Shown here piece after piece: positions 34,833-44,254 of a stretch of DNA of 64,000 nucleotides (positions within the stretch are counted from its first letter, which is position 1; every line of letters starts with the position of its first letter). The notes beneath the pieces were generated by a model. That model had not been told where the DNA came from. It was given only the letters and a program-made list of their open reading frames with translations, and made no database searches. A program made the position numbers and the translations under genes. The stretch comes from Psychroflexus aurantiacus (lineage in GTDB: Bacteria; Bacteroidota; Bacteroidia; Flavobacteriales; Flavobacteriaceae). The stretch lies in NCBI RefSeq assembly GCF_010820555.1, contig NZ_JAAIKD010000001.1:349885-413884 (forward strand), written 5' to 3'.

Positions 34833-35228
34833 TCACTCCTGAGACTCTTCTTTCGGGTTGATAAATTTGATGACCTGTACAGCCTCAAAAATCAAAAACA
34901 AAAAGTAAGGTACAAAAAAGTTCAGAATGTTAGCAAAAGAAGGCTTGTCATCAGAAAGAAATCCCGGAAGTAAAAAAAGGATTGCCGCCAGCATTTTGAG
35001 CAAACTCGTCCCCATAAACGCAAATCCTGCATGATCTTTTGAATTTGCATAAACCAGCTGGATAATTCCGGCAACAGCCAGTGCTGAAAGGACATGGAAG
35101 AGATAAATAGAACTTATCGAGTAGTATGTAATAATGGAGAACACAGCATCTAAGCCCCAATGCATAAGGAAAATAATCAGCGCAAAAATCAATATGGAGA
35201 CGTAGGTGTTTTGAAAGAGGTTCTTCAT
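34833..35228 (-). CDS. DUF6168-like membrane protein next to ATP synthase
   Basis: A 131-residue protein with four hydrophobic segments (about 9-30, 38-58, 70-90, 100-122) and a charged tail. I recognise the type as the flavobacterial DUF6168 family, which sits between atpZ and atpB in many genomes. It lies six bases after atpZ. A role in F0 assembly or in Mg2+ supply, as proposed for AtpI-type proteins, is inferred from position only. Confidence 0.75.
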   Translation of the reverse strand: MKNLFQNTYVSILIFALIIFLMHWGLDAVFSIITYYSISSIYLFHVLSALAVAGIIQLVYANSKDHAGFAFMGTSLLKMLAAILFLLPGFLSDDKPSFANILNFFVPYFLFLIFEAVQVIKFINPKEESQE

Positions 35229-35234
35229 GCTTAC

Positions 35235-35450
35235 TTAGTCCTTAAAGTTTTTGAGTGAGGTAATGACTTGTATCAGGGCGACAAAAATACCAAGAAGCGA
35301 CAAAACAATGGTGAAAAGTCTGGACGAATCTGTATAGGTTTTGTCCAGCCAGATTCCAAGGAACACCGAACCGGCAATAACAATAGCCATCTGCAAACCT
35401 ATTCCCGTAAAATATAACCAGGGATTTGGCTGCCTGTTGTTTTTAGACAT
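35235..35450 (-). CDS. AtpZ/AtpI family protein
   Basis: A 71-residue protein with two membrane helices (about 12-32 and 43-63) and the family's GSVFLGIWLDK turn between them. AtpZ/AtpI proteins assist F0 c-ring assembly or ion supply. Its ATG overlaps the stop of the bactofilin gene by one base (TAATG), so the two are translationally coupled. Confidence 0.85.
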   Translation of the reverse strand: MSKNNRQPNPWLYFTGIGLQMAIVIAGSVFLGIWLDKTYTDSSRLFTIVLSLLGIFVALIQVITSLKNFKD

Positions 35451-35866
35451 TAGCCCAGGGCGCTTTTTTTGGATATTGAAGGTTCCTCCTTTCGGGAAAG
35501 AGATTTCACATTGCCCTTCATGCTACAGGTTGCGTTTAATATGGCTCCAGGCTCTATTGAAAGCTTATCTGTAAACACTTCTCCTTCAATTTTGGCGGTA
35601 GCTCTTAAGGTCAAAAATTTACTCACCTTCAATTCTCCCTTAAATTCTCCTTCAAAATCTGCGTTTTCACATTCGACCTGACCTTCGATGTAACCTGATT
35701 TACCTACCACAATTTTACCGGGAGTTTTGATATTGCCTATCAGTTTTCCTTCTATACGGAAACTTCCCTGGGACTCAATATTTCCCGTAAACGTAGTTCC
35801 CTGAGCTATTTTATTTTGCTCCTTCGTTAAGTCTGAATTCATGAGTCTTTTTTTTTCTGAAAACAT
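35450..35866 (-). CDS. Bactofilin (polymer-forming cytoskeletal protein)
   Basis: A 138-residue bactofilin: short disordered ends around a right-handed beta-helix core (about 22-120) with the family's GNIESQGSFRIEGKLIGNI and GKSGYIEGQVECENADFEG rungs. Bactofilins self-assemble into membrane-associated filaments that place cell-wall enzymes or motility machinery. It follows sprE by one base and overlaps atpZ, so it belongs to one transcript linking secretion, cytoskeleton and ATP synthase genes. Confidence 0.92.
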   Translation of the reverse strand: MFSEKKRLMNSDLTKEQNKIAQGTTFTGNIESQGSFRIEGKLIGNIKTPGKIVVGKSGYIEGQVECENADFEGEFKGELKVSKFLTLRATAKIEGEVFTDKLSIEPGAILNATCSMKGNVKSLSRKEEPSISKKSALG

Positions 35867-35867
35867 G

Positions 35868-38414
35868 TTATCTATAATTTTCTAAGTAGTCATCGAGGTT
35901 TTTGTGCCTCTGAGCAATCTTGTAATTCTGTTGTGTTATCACAAAATAAGTGAAATTTTTGTCGATAATAGCGTTTTTAATAAACTTTTCAGCCAATTCT
36001 TCCGCAGCAGCTTTGCTCCTAAGACCTTTCAGAGTGATTAAAGTTTGATTTGGTGTGTAATTATTTTCATTCAAACTAAGGTTAAGTCCGGGCTCCTTTT
36101 GAAGAGCAGCGAGTAGATCTTCTTTAATGCCGTGGATTTTTGACTCTGGTGTAGCCTTAGTATCAAATTTAAATACCAGCATATACTCCGAATCCGGAGC
36201 CGGATCCATGTCAAATTCAGATGAAAACGAGCTGTCTTTTAATTGCTTATACTGTTCCTGAGCGTATTTTCCTTCTTTAGACTGAGGATAGGTTAAGGCC
36301 ACATAATTGAGCGCTTCCATGTAAGCCTCTAAACCTTCAAGCTTAGCCAATACCCGGGCTTTGAGAAGTTCCAGCTTTGGCAGAATCGAGTTTCCCAAGA
36401 AGACCTTAGTATACGTTTCGATTTCATTCAGTACACCCTCATAATGCTCTGCCTGGTAATCCCTGAATAATTTGTTATAAATATTTTGCGGATTATCTGC
36501 AGCAGTCCTGTAGGCTTCTGGATTTCTTAAAATACTGGCATAGCTGGACTCTGGATGTTTGTTCAATATTTCGGTTTTCCATTGCATAGCCCGTTTAACA
36601 TCGCCGGTCTCCTCGTAGATTTTATAGAGGTAATACGTTGAGGGTAAAACCAGGCGCTCTTCCGGATCATTCTCCAGCAAAGCCTCTAATTTTAAAATCG
36701 CCAGATCATTCCTTCTGAATTTTTCCTTGTAAAGGATTCCAAGCTGATAGTTGGCAAAGTTTCTCTCATCAGAAATACTATCGATTATTGCTTCATCTGT
36801 AGGGATTTTTGCAATATAGGTTTGAGGATTATACTCCGGTTTCAACTCCTCCTCGACAACAACAGCCTCTTCGCTTTCGATATTCAGACCGGAACTTCTT
36901 ACAGGGTCTCTTCTCCAGTCATCGGTTAACTGAATATCCCCCCAGATTCTTCTGAATACCACTTCTCCTTTTTGGGCTTCAATACGATCGTAAAAGTAAA
37001 AATCGCTGGGATTGTTTCCCTGTGCTCCAATTTGACTCCTCTGAGCTCCAAATCTTGAATCGGCAAGTTTGGAAGCGCTTTCCCTGGCGAATACGCTTTT
37101 TTCCTCTTCCTTAAGTTTTTCGATATAGGCTGAAAATACCTGAATTCGCTTTTCGTCTGAGGCATTTACCAAATTTAAAATGCTGTCAGTTTCTTTTGCA
37201 ATTCTTTCATAGTTAATAACCTCTTCAAGATTGTCTTTTTTCCTTTTAATCTGAATATGCTCTAAGGTGTTCTCCGGTAAATTGGTTAATGTACTGTCAT
37301 AATATTTACCAGCGGTCTCGTAAGAGGCTTTATCAAAATAGATCTCCCCAAGATTGAAATAATTTCTGCTTTTCAAATACGTATCGCTCGGCTCTTCCCT
37401 TAAAGATGCATTGAATTTTTCTACTGCGAGTCTAACCGAATCTTTTGCGAGTCTAAAGACCGCGTTATCATAATATATAAAATCCAAAAAAGGACGGTTT
37501 TCTCTGTTCTCCGCCATGTCCTGAAACGCCAGTTCGGTCTCATTCCAGGAGGTCTTTTCAAGGTCCTTAAGTCTCAGTTGTTCGAGTTTAGAATGAATTC
37601 TATACCGGCGTGGCGACTTCCTGTTTAGAGCAATCACCTCATCAAAACTCACCCTGGCACTGTCCTTTTCTCCTAATAAAGCATACAGCTGTCCTTTTAT
37701 AAAAAGCAGTCTTGCTTTCTTTTCCTCATCTGGAGCGGTGGCAATTGCCAGTCTTAAAGGTGGAATTGCAAATCTTTTTTCATCTTCAAAGATATAAGCC
37801 TGGGCAAGCGTCGCAGAAGCTTCATGCTGTTCTAAGGCTGATAATCCTGAAGTCTTGAGTAGCGAGTCCAGATTTTTGATAGCCCTGTCAAAATTCTCAA
37901 GTCTCAAATTTGTTTTTTCCTGCCAGATCACCGCTTCATTGATGGTTGAGCTTTCCGGGTAGTGATTCAGTATAAAACTAAAGGCATCTTTGGCCGGAAT
38001 AAAACGCTGATCGAAATACCGTGCTTTCCCCAGAAGCAAAAAGGTTTCGTCTATCTGTGGGTTGTATTCCTTACCCTTGATAAACATCGAATGTTTCTGT
38101 ATAGCCTTTGTTGCTTTTTCTTCTGCTTCCTGAAAAGGAGTATTTTGAGAAGCTTCTGAATTTCGGCCTGTTCTTCGGGAAGGCGTTTCCTTTATGGCCA
38201 TTCTTTCAATTGGCAGGACGGCCCAGTAATCTTCTTTATAAGCATCTTCAACTTGCTGTTTCCCTTTTTCAAGGGCAAGGTTGCCATTATAAACAATGTT
38301 ATAATAGGTGGTCATCGCATGAAAATTCTTATTCAAGAATTTGTCTTTTTTTCTTGAACAGGAAGTAATCATAGTTACTCCAAGAATAAGTAAGAGAAGA
38401 AATTTTATGCGCAT
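35868..38414 (-). CDS. sprE: Type IX secretion / gliding lipoprotein SprE (PorW)
   Basis: An 848-residue lipoprotein (lipobox ending at Cys19, SCSRKKDK) with many tetratricopeptide-like helical repeats. The N-terminus FHAMTTYYNIVYNGNLALEKG is, to my knowledge, diagnostic of SprE/PorW, which is needed for type IX secretion and gliding. It lies directly upstream of bactofilin, atpZ and the ATP synthase genes, an order I know from other flavobacteria. The C-terminal ~120 residues form a separate mixed alpha/beta region. Confidence 0.9.
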   Translation of the reverse strand: MRIKFLLLLILGVTMITSCSRKKDKFLNKNFHAMTTYYNIVYNGNLALEKGKQQVEDAYKEDYWAVLPIERMAIKETPSRRTGRNSEASQNTPFQEAEEKATKAIQKHSMFIKGKEYNPQIDETFLLLGKARYFDQRFIPAKDAFSFILNHYPESSTINEAVIWQEKTNLRLENFDRAIKNLDSLLKTSGLSALEQHEASATLAQAYIFEDEKRFAIPPLRLAIATAPDEEKKARLLFIKGQLYALLGEKDSARVSFDEVIALNRKSPRRYRIHSKLEQLRLKDLEKTSWNETELAFQDMAENRENRPFLDFIYYDNAVFRLAKDSVRLAVEKFNASLREEPSDTYLKSRNYFNLGEIYFDKASYETAGKYYDSTLTNLPENTLEHIQIKRKKDNLEEVINYERIAKETDSILNLVNASDEKRIQVFSAYIEKLKEEEKSVFARESASKLADSRFGAQRSQIGAQGNNPSDFYFYDRIEAQKGEVVFRRIWGDIQLTDDWRRDPVRSSGLNIESEEAVVVEEELKPEYNPQTYIAKIPTDEAIIDSISDERNFANYQLGILYKEKFRRNDLAILKLEALLENDPEERLVLPSTYYLYKIYEETGDVKRAMQWKTEILNKHPESSYASILRNPEAYRTAADNPQNIYNKLFRDYQAEHYEGVLNEIETYTKVFLGNSILPKLELLKARVLAKLEGLEAYMEALNYVALTYPQSKEGKYAQEQYKQLKDSSFSSEFDMDPAPDSEYMLVFKFDTKATPESKIHGIKEDLLAALQKEPGLNLSLNENNYTPNQTLITLKGLRSKAAAEELAEKFIKNAIIDKNFTYFVITQQNYKIAQRHKNLDDYLENYR

Positions 38415-38521
38415 TTAAAACAATCTAGCCTATATAACTTAAAAAAATAAGTGATAGTATGTCTCTGTAAAAATAGGCAGGATTTATAAATTTTGGCTTT
38501 TTGTATCCAAAAATAAACAAA

Positions 38522-39226
38522 TTACCTCTCAAAATAGAGTTCCAGCTCCTTCAGTGTGGCTTCGCCGGTATAAATATCTTTTACAAGCTCCCCTTTATCC
38601 AGAACCACGATACGTTCACAAACCTCGGTCACATGCATCAGGTCATGACTTGAAACCAAAACCGTGACGTTTTTCTGAGAAGACAATTCTCTGATGATTT
38701 TTTTGAGTCGTATTTGAGTAGTGGGGTCAAGATTGGCAAAAGGTTCATCTAAAATCACAACTTCAGGATTGCCGATAAGGGCCGCTACAATTCCAGCTTT
38801 CTTTTGGTTTCCTTTGGAAAGATCTCTGAGGTATTTTTTCTGATTGAGGATCTCTCCGTGAAAAAAGTCCTCAAACTCTGCCAGAAGCTCGTCTACCTCA
38901 GCTTTAGAGGTGTCGCGCAAATCTCCGATAAAATAAAAATATTCTTCTGCAGTAAGATAGCCTATCAAAAAGCTTTCATCGATAAAAGAAGAGGTGAAAG
39001 GTTTCCAGTCTTCGCTTTCGCTTACCACAAACCCCTTGTTTATTATCTGTCCTGTGGTGGGTTTAATCAGGTCCAGGAGCAAACTAAAAAAGGTGGTTTT
39101 CCCGGCACCGTTATTTCCTACTAAACCAAAGCTTTGTCCTTTTGGAATGTCTAAAGCTTCGATGTCTAAAACTTTATCGGTCTTGTAAGTCTTGGATAAA
39201 TTTTGAACTTGAATGATCGTTTCCAT
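38522..39226 (-). CDS. ABC transporter ATP-binding protein
   Basis: A 234-residue ABC ATPase with Walker A GNNGAGKTT (37-45), signature LSKGNQ (about 138-143), Walker B VVILDEPFA (about 157-165) and a switch histidine in SSHD. It lies 9 bases downstream of a DUF5687 membrane protein, which would be its permease. The substrate is unknown; the pair resembles ABC exporters of the ABC-2 kind. Confidence 0.93.
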   Translation of the reverse strand: METIIQVQNLSKTYKTDKVLDIEALDIPKGQSFGLVGNNGAGKTTFFSLLLDLIKPTTGQIINKGFVVSESEDWKPFTSSFIDESFLIGYLTAEEYFYFIGDLRDTSKAEVDELLAEFEDFFHGEILNQKKYLRDLSKGNQKKAGIVAALIGNPEVVILDEPFANLDPTTQIRLKKIIRELSSQKNVTVLVSSHDLMHVTEVCERIVVLDKGELVKDIYTGEATLKELELYFER

Positions 39227-39235
39227 AAGAGGTAG

Positions 39236-40711
39236 TTATTTTTTTTCTGAAAATGCTGAAATGGTTTTGTATTTATTCTTTTGATAAAGGCTCTCGATAA
39301 TTTTTAAGAAATAGGATTTAAAAATCAATCCCAGAAGCCCGCTTAATGCCAGCGCAATAATTCCTGCATCAAAACTGATAAGCTTATAAGGCACGTAAAA
39401 AATGAGCATAGGCCCAAGGATTTTTGGTAAACTGATAAGCAATTGTGTAGGATTAAAACCCTGAGTATTGCTGAAGGCTTTTGCTTTCTGGTTGAGTTCT
39501 ATAGGCACCCTGTTGAGCGCACCACCATATAACGTAATAAACGAATTGAGTCCGATATTGAAGGAGGCCCCTGCGGCGATCATCGCATAGATATCCCAGC
39601 CAAAATAGATATAGGGCGTACTCAATACAAAGGACACTGCACAGCCAATAGCCATCAGCAACCATTTGGACTCCAGGTATTGTTTGTAAGATATGTTTTG
39701 ACTCATCATCAGTTTGTAATACTCACTATCCCAGGAAGGCACCAGTTGCCCAAAAGTGATGAGAAACCCCCCGGTTACAAAAACGGATGCAAAGGCTAAA
39801 AATACCGGCATATCTTTATACGTATCTCCGGTAAAAAAAATAAGACCGTAAAACAGAAAGAGAAAAGACATCAGCAGCACCTGTTTTGGTCTGGCATTTC
39901 TGGTAATCATTTTGACATCGTTTTTTAAGAAGGTGGCCAGGGTTCCAAACCGGTTTAAAAATTCAAGATTGTAATTCCTGAATTTTTGTTTTTTGGGCTG
40001 TACAGCCCCATCTACATAAAAATTGGTTCTAAGCAGTTTATAATTCATTTTGAATAACAAAAACACAAGGGCTACTGGAACCAAAACGGTATAACCAAGT
40101 TTGTAAAATGAATTGAAGAAAACGCCCGTATAAGGTGTGATGTCGAACACATCAAAATAGTGCAGGCCAATAAAAGAAGACAGCAGGGCTATAACTACAA
40201 AAAATACCGTGTTGTTTTTATTTAGAATGAAATTTAGAAAATTAATTGAAAAACTGATAGACAGAATACCAGCAAACCAAATCAAGACCATGACCGGGTT
40301 ATAAGCTTTTACCATCAAAACAACAGCCAGCGGTATGAAAAATAAGAGGGGTAAAATATTAAAAAAAGAAAAGGATGTTTTTAAAAGTAAAAATCGAATC
40401 ACCTCCTGTCGCTTTATAGGGAGCAGTAGCATGGGTTTGATATTCATCACCGGCAACTGCTGCATGAAGTACCTTAAGGTCAAATCGCCGAGCACCCAGT
40501 AAATCAAATAATTATTAATCAGGGTAAAAGGATCCTGATCAGGAATCGCCTTCTTAAAAATAAAGAAAACACCAGTACCGGCTAAAATGGCCAGACTTGC
40601 AAAATAAAGCGCTCCCAGAAGCATCAGGATTTTAATAGCCAGACCTTTTTCAAAAAAAGAAGAGCGTCTAAATTGTTTCCACTCCAGGCTTAGGAATCGT
40701 TTAGTAGTCAT
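39236..40711 (-). CDS. DUF5687 ABC-type membrane subunit
   Basis: A 491-residue integral membrane protein with about ten hydrophobic helices. FLSLEWKQFRRSSFFEKGL at the N-terminus and LRYFMQQLPVMNIKPMLLLPI near 100-120 are typical of DUF5687, a flavobacterial family always met next to an ABC ATPase. It is the first gene of the pair. Transport direction and cargo are unknown. Confidence 0.88.
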   Translation of the reverse strand: MTTKRFLSLEWKQFRRSSFFEKGLAIKILMLLGALYFASLAILAGTGVFFIFKKAIPDQDPFTLINNYLIYWVLGDLTLRYFMQQLPVMNIKPMLLLPIKRQEVIRFLLLKTSFSFFNILPLLFFIPLAVVLMVKAYNPVMVLIWFAGILSISFSINFLNFILNKNNTVFFVVIALLSSFIGLHYFDVFDITPYTGVFFNSFYKLGYTVLVPVALVFLLFKMNYKLLRTNFYVDGAVQPKKQKFRNYNLEFLNRFGTLATFLKNDVKMITRNARPKQVLLMSFLFLFYGLIFFTGDTYKDMPVFLAFASVFVTGGFLITFGQLVPSWDSEYYKLMMSQNISYKQYLESKWLLMAIGCAVSFVLSTPYIYFGWDIYAMIAAGASFNIGLNSFITLYGGALNRVPIELNQKAKAFSNTQGFNPTQLLISLPKILGPMLIFYVPYKLISFDAGIIALALSGLLGLIFKSYFLKIIESLYQKNKYKTISAFSEKK

Positions 40712-40835
40712 CTTGATAGGTTTCTAAGGTTAGTCTGAGGTCTGTAGAATTGTTACACCCTTAAGCCTAAAAATTAAGTTTAATATTTCATTTTGATACC
40801 TATTAAATATAGCTATTTTTATAAAAATTTTAAAA

Positions 40836-42449
40836 ATGAAGCACATCCCCGTAATCCTAATGTTGATTTTGGCGCAAAGCTTAGCTTTTGCCCAGGACAA
40901 TTATCCGGACCTTAAACAGATATCTAAACGCTTAAAAGCCCTGGATAAAAATTCCAGCGTGAACTTATCCACCTTAACCGAAACTGCAGGAAGACAAGAC
41001 ATTTATGTCCTTAAAATAGGCACGGGCGACCTTGATAACAAACCTGCTATTGCTGTTATGGGCGGAGTGGAAGGTTATCATGTACTAAGCGTTGAGCTTG
41101 CTTTGCAGTTTGCCGAACGCCTGGTCACAGAAGAGGCGAAAGCTTTGGAGGAAACCACATTTTATATCTTCCCCAACATGTCTCCTGATGCTTACGCTCA
41201 ATACCATGAAGAACTGAAGTATGAGCGCCGGGGAAATGCATCCAATCTGGACCACGATCGCGACGGTAGATTGAATGAAGACCCCTATGAAGACTTAAAC
41301 AAGGATGGTCTTATTACCCAACTACGTATCGAAAGTCCTTTAGGAAAATACGTCCCACATCCCAGCGATCCCAGAGCGATGATGGAAGTGGACACTTCCT
41401 CTTCCTCTGCAACGCGTTATAGGCTGTATTCTGAAGGTCTTGACAACGACAAGGATGATAAATTCAATGAAGGCCTGAAAGAAGGCTATGCCTTTAACAA
41501 AATTTTTAGTTTCAAATTCCCGGTCTTTGAACCTCTTGCTGGTGATTATGCGGTTTCACAAAAAGAAACCAGGGCCTTGCTGGACTACCTTTATAAGCAG
41601 TTCAACATTTATGCCTTTGTAACCTTTGGGCCTGCGAATAATTTGTCTTCTCCGCTTAAATACAATGCGCAGGAAGCCAAAAAAAGAATTGTTTCTTCTC
41701 CTTTGGAAGGGGATGTCGCTATCAACAAAATGATCTCGGAAATCTACAACGAAAGCATTTCTCAAAAACCTTATAAACAGGATAATCAGGGAACCGATGG
41801 AGATTTTTTCCAGTGGGCTTATTTCCATTTTGGAAGATTGAGCTTTAGCACCCCAGGCTGGTGGGTTCCGGAAGCCAAAAAGGATACGACCTCTACTTCA
41901 GATCAAAAGATTAAGGAAACGGAAGTTTCAAACTTCCTGAAATGGGCAGAGCAGGAAAACCTCAGCAACGTGTTTGTGGCATGGGAAAAAATAGAGCATC
42001 CCGACTTTAAAAATCAAACAGTGGAAGTGGGTGGTGTAAAGCCTTTTGTGATGCATAATCCTCCCTTTTCAAAAGTGGACAGCATTGCCACAGAGCATAC
42101 GCATTTTATTCTGAAACTGGCGCAGCAGCAACAAAAGCTGGAGTTTCACAACCTAAAAGTAGAAGATTTAAAAGGGGGGCTTAAGCGCATTACGGTAGAC
42201 TTGCTCAACAACGGCAATTTACCCTCACATTCAGAATTAGGTCAGCGTTCGCGTTGGCTAAAAAAAATAAGAGTAGACCTGGGTGCATCCGAAGAGGATA
42301 TCCTTGTGGGTAATACCGTTGAATTGATCGACAGAATGGAAGCTCTGGAAACGAAAACGCTATCCTGGATTGTAAAAGGAAGCGGGAACATAAATTTGAA
42401 AGCCGGAGCGCCTCACACGGGTTTTGCAGACATAAACATAAACTTATAA
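40836..42449 (+). CDS. M14-like peptidase with degenerate active site (likely pseudoenzyme)
   Basis: A 537-residue secreted protein (signal peptide to about residue 20) aligning with the M14 metallocarboxypeptidase downstream. The active site is altered. The zinc motif HxxE is reversed to E79-x-x-H82 (GGVEGYH), the third zinc ligand His is replaced in VTFGPANN, and the catalytic Glu position falls in SFSTPGWW with no Glu. Two calcium-like Asp loops remain (139-144 and 203-208). Loss of three of four key residues points to a non-catalytic binding or chaperone role for its neighbour. It starts the two-gene unit; the gap to the next gene is three bases. Confidence 0.85.
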   Translation: MKHIPVILMLILAQSLAFAQDNYPDLKQISKRLKALDKNSSVNLSTLTETAGRQDIYVLKIGTGDLDNKPAIAVMGGVEGYHVLSVELALQFAERLVTEEAKALEETTFYIFPNMSPDAYAQYHEELKYERRGNASNLDHDRDGRLNEDPYEDLNKDGLITQLRIESPLGKYVPHPSDPRAMMEVDTSSSSATRYRLYSEGLDNDKDDKFNEGLKEGYAFNKIFSFKFPVFEPLAGDYAVSQKETRALLDYLYKQFNIYAFVTFGPANNLSSPLKYNAQEAKKRIVSSPLEGDVAINKMISEIYNESISQKPYKQDNQGTDGDFFQWAYFHFGRLSFSTPGWWVPEAKKDTTSTSDQKIKETEVSNFLKWAEQENLSNVFVAWEKIEHPDFKNQTVEVGGVKPFVMHNPPFSKVDSIATEHTHFILKLAQQQQKLEFHNLKVEDLKGGLKRITVDLLNNGNLPSHSELGQRSRWLKKIRVDLGASEEDILVGNTVELIDRMEALETKTLSWIVKGSGNINLKAGAPHTGFADININL

Positions 42450-42452
42450 GTC

Positions 42453-44186
42453 ATGAAAATTATCAATTATACGACTCTCTTTTCTTTAGCTATTTTAGTG
42501 CTGTTTGGTTCTGCTTCCCAGGCACAGGAAAAATTTTTCAGAGCTATAGGAACCCCACATCAGCCGAAAGTAGAGGCCAGCTGGAATCGCTACAACACCT
42601 ATGCTGGTATTGTGGATCTGATGAAAAAAATTACCGATGCCTATCCGGAATTAACCCGACTGGAAAGCATAGGAAAATCCTACGAAGGCCGGGATATTTA
42701 CATGCTGGCTGTTTCCGATTTCAACACAGGAGATCCGGATGAAAAACCAGCGATGTACATCGATGGTAATATCCATTCCAATGAAATACAGGGCGCTGAA
42801 TTTTCATTATATACCGCCTGGTACCTCACAGAGATGTTTGGCGAACTGGAGTTTATAAACCAGTTACTGAAGGATAAAACCTTTTACATCGTCCCTACGA
42901 TTAATCCAGATGCCAGGGATAATTATATGAAAGAGCCCAACACGCCACATTCACCAAGATCCGGCATGATCGTTCTGGACAACGACGGAGATGGGAATGC
43001 CGGCGAAGACGGTTTTGACGACCTCAACAAGGATAATCACATCACTTACATGATTCGCAAATCCCCAACCGGGCAATACATCAAAGACCCTCAGGACAAC
43101 AGGCGCCTGATACGCGTTCCTATGGAGGAACAGGGAGACTATGAAATGCTTGGTTTTGAAGGAATCGATAATGACAATGACGGAGAAGTCAATGAAGATG
43201 GTATAGGTTACTACGATCCCAACAGAGACTGGGGCTGGAAATGGCAGCCGGATTATGTGCAGCGTGGCGCTTACAAGTATCCGTTCAGTTTGCCAGAAAG
43301 CAGAGCTGTTGCGGACTTCGTTATGAAACACCCTAATATTGCCGGAGCGCAAAGTTATCATAACTACGGCGGTATGATATTGAGAGGGCCCGGGGCAGAA
43401 GAAGATGTTGACACTTACAACCGGGAAGATATTCGCATTTACGATGCCATTGCAGAAAAAGGGGAAGAGATGATTCCCGGCTATCGCTACCTCACCGTTT
43501 ACAAGGATCTGTATTCTGTATTTGGCGGTGAGTTAGACTGGTTTTACGGCGGCCGAGGAATTTATACTTACACCAATGAGCTCATGGTGTCCTATCTGTA
43601 TTTTCACGAAAATAAAGGAAGAGGCAACCAGGAAGAAGAACTGAAAGTCGATAAATATTTGACGTTTGGCGATGCTTTTGTAGACTGGAAAGCGTACAAT
43701 CATACTCAATATGGTGAGATTGAAATTGGAGGCTTCAAAAAGAACTTTGGAAGAGCACATCCGGGCTTTCTCCTGGAACAGGACGCTCATCGAAATATGG
43801 CCTTCACCATTTACCATGCTTACCAGACTCCAAAGCTTAGCATTATAAACGTAGAAGAGAAATCCATAGGCAATGGCCTTAAGGAAATAACAGCTACCAT
43901 TTATAATGAACGCTTAATGCCTACACACAGCAGCCAGGATTTAAAGTATAATATTGAACGCCCGGACCTGGTAAGCATTTCCAATGCAGATGTAGTAGCG
44001 GGTATGATTGTGGAAGATGAGGATTTCAATAAAGCTTCAGAGCAGGTTCAAAACCCGGAAACCATGAGGGTTTCGAATATACCGGGCATGGGAACTGTAA
44101 AAGTAAGATGGATTGTTTCGGGTGGTAAAAATTATAAGATTGACGTAGATTCTGAAAAAGGCGGAAAACTATCCTGGAGCAAATAA
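42453..44186 (+). CDS. M14 family zinc carboxypeptidase, secreted
   Basis: A 577-residue secreted metallopeptidase. After a signal peptide (to about 25), the M14 fold carries zinc ligands H108 and E111 (GNIHSNE), H303 (SYHNYGG) and catalytic Glu376 (TNELM), and the Asn-Arg pair in DPNRDW. Two calcium-type loops, DNDGDG (176-181) and DNDNDG (239-244), are inserted between them. It should trim C-terminal residues from peptides outside the inner membrane. It is encoded three bases after an active-site-dead paralogue, so the pair is surely co-expressed. Confidence 0.93.
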   Translation: MKIINYTTLFSLAILVLFGSASQAQEKFFRAIGTPHQPKVEASWNRYNTYAGIVDLMKKITDAYPELTRLESIGKSYEGRDIYMLAVSDFNTGDPDEKPAMYIDGNIHSNEIQGAEFSLYTAWYLTEMFGELEFINQLLKDKTFYIVPTINPDARDNYMKEPNTPHSPRSGMIVLDNDGDGNAGEDGFDDLNKDNHITYMIRKSPTGQYIKDPQDNRRLIRVPMEEQGDYEMLGFEGIDNDNDGEVNEDGIGYYDPNRDWGWKWQPDYVQRGAYKYPFSLPESRAVADFVMKHPNIAGAQSYHNYGGMILRGPGAEEDVDTYNREDIRIYDAIAEKGEEMIPGYRYLTVYKDLYSVFGGELDWFYGGRGIYTYTNELMVSYLYFHENKGRGNQEEELKVDKYLTFGDAFVDWKAYNHTQYGEIEIGGFKKNFGRAHPGFLLEQDAHRNMAFTIYHAYQTPKLSIINVEEKSIGNGLKEITATIYNERLMPTHSSQDLKYNIERPDLVSISNADVVAGMIVEDEDFNKASEQVQNPETMRVSNIPGMGTVKVRWIVSGGKNYKIDVDSEKGGKLSWSK

Positions 44187-44254
44187 TGCTAATCTAAACT
44201 TAAGCCGAAGTCTATATAAGGAGCCTTTTATTACTTTTAAAGCAAATAAAAAAA

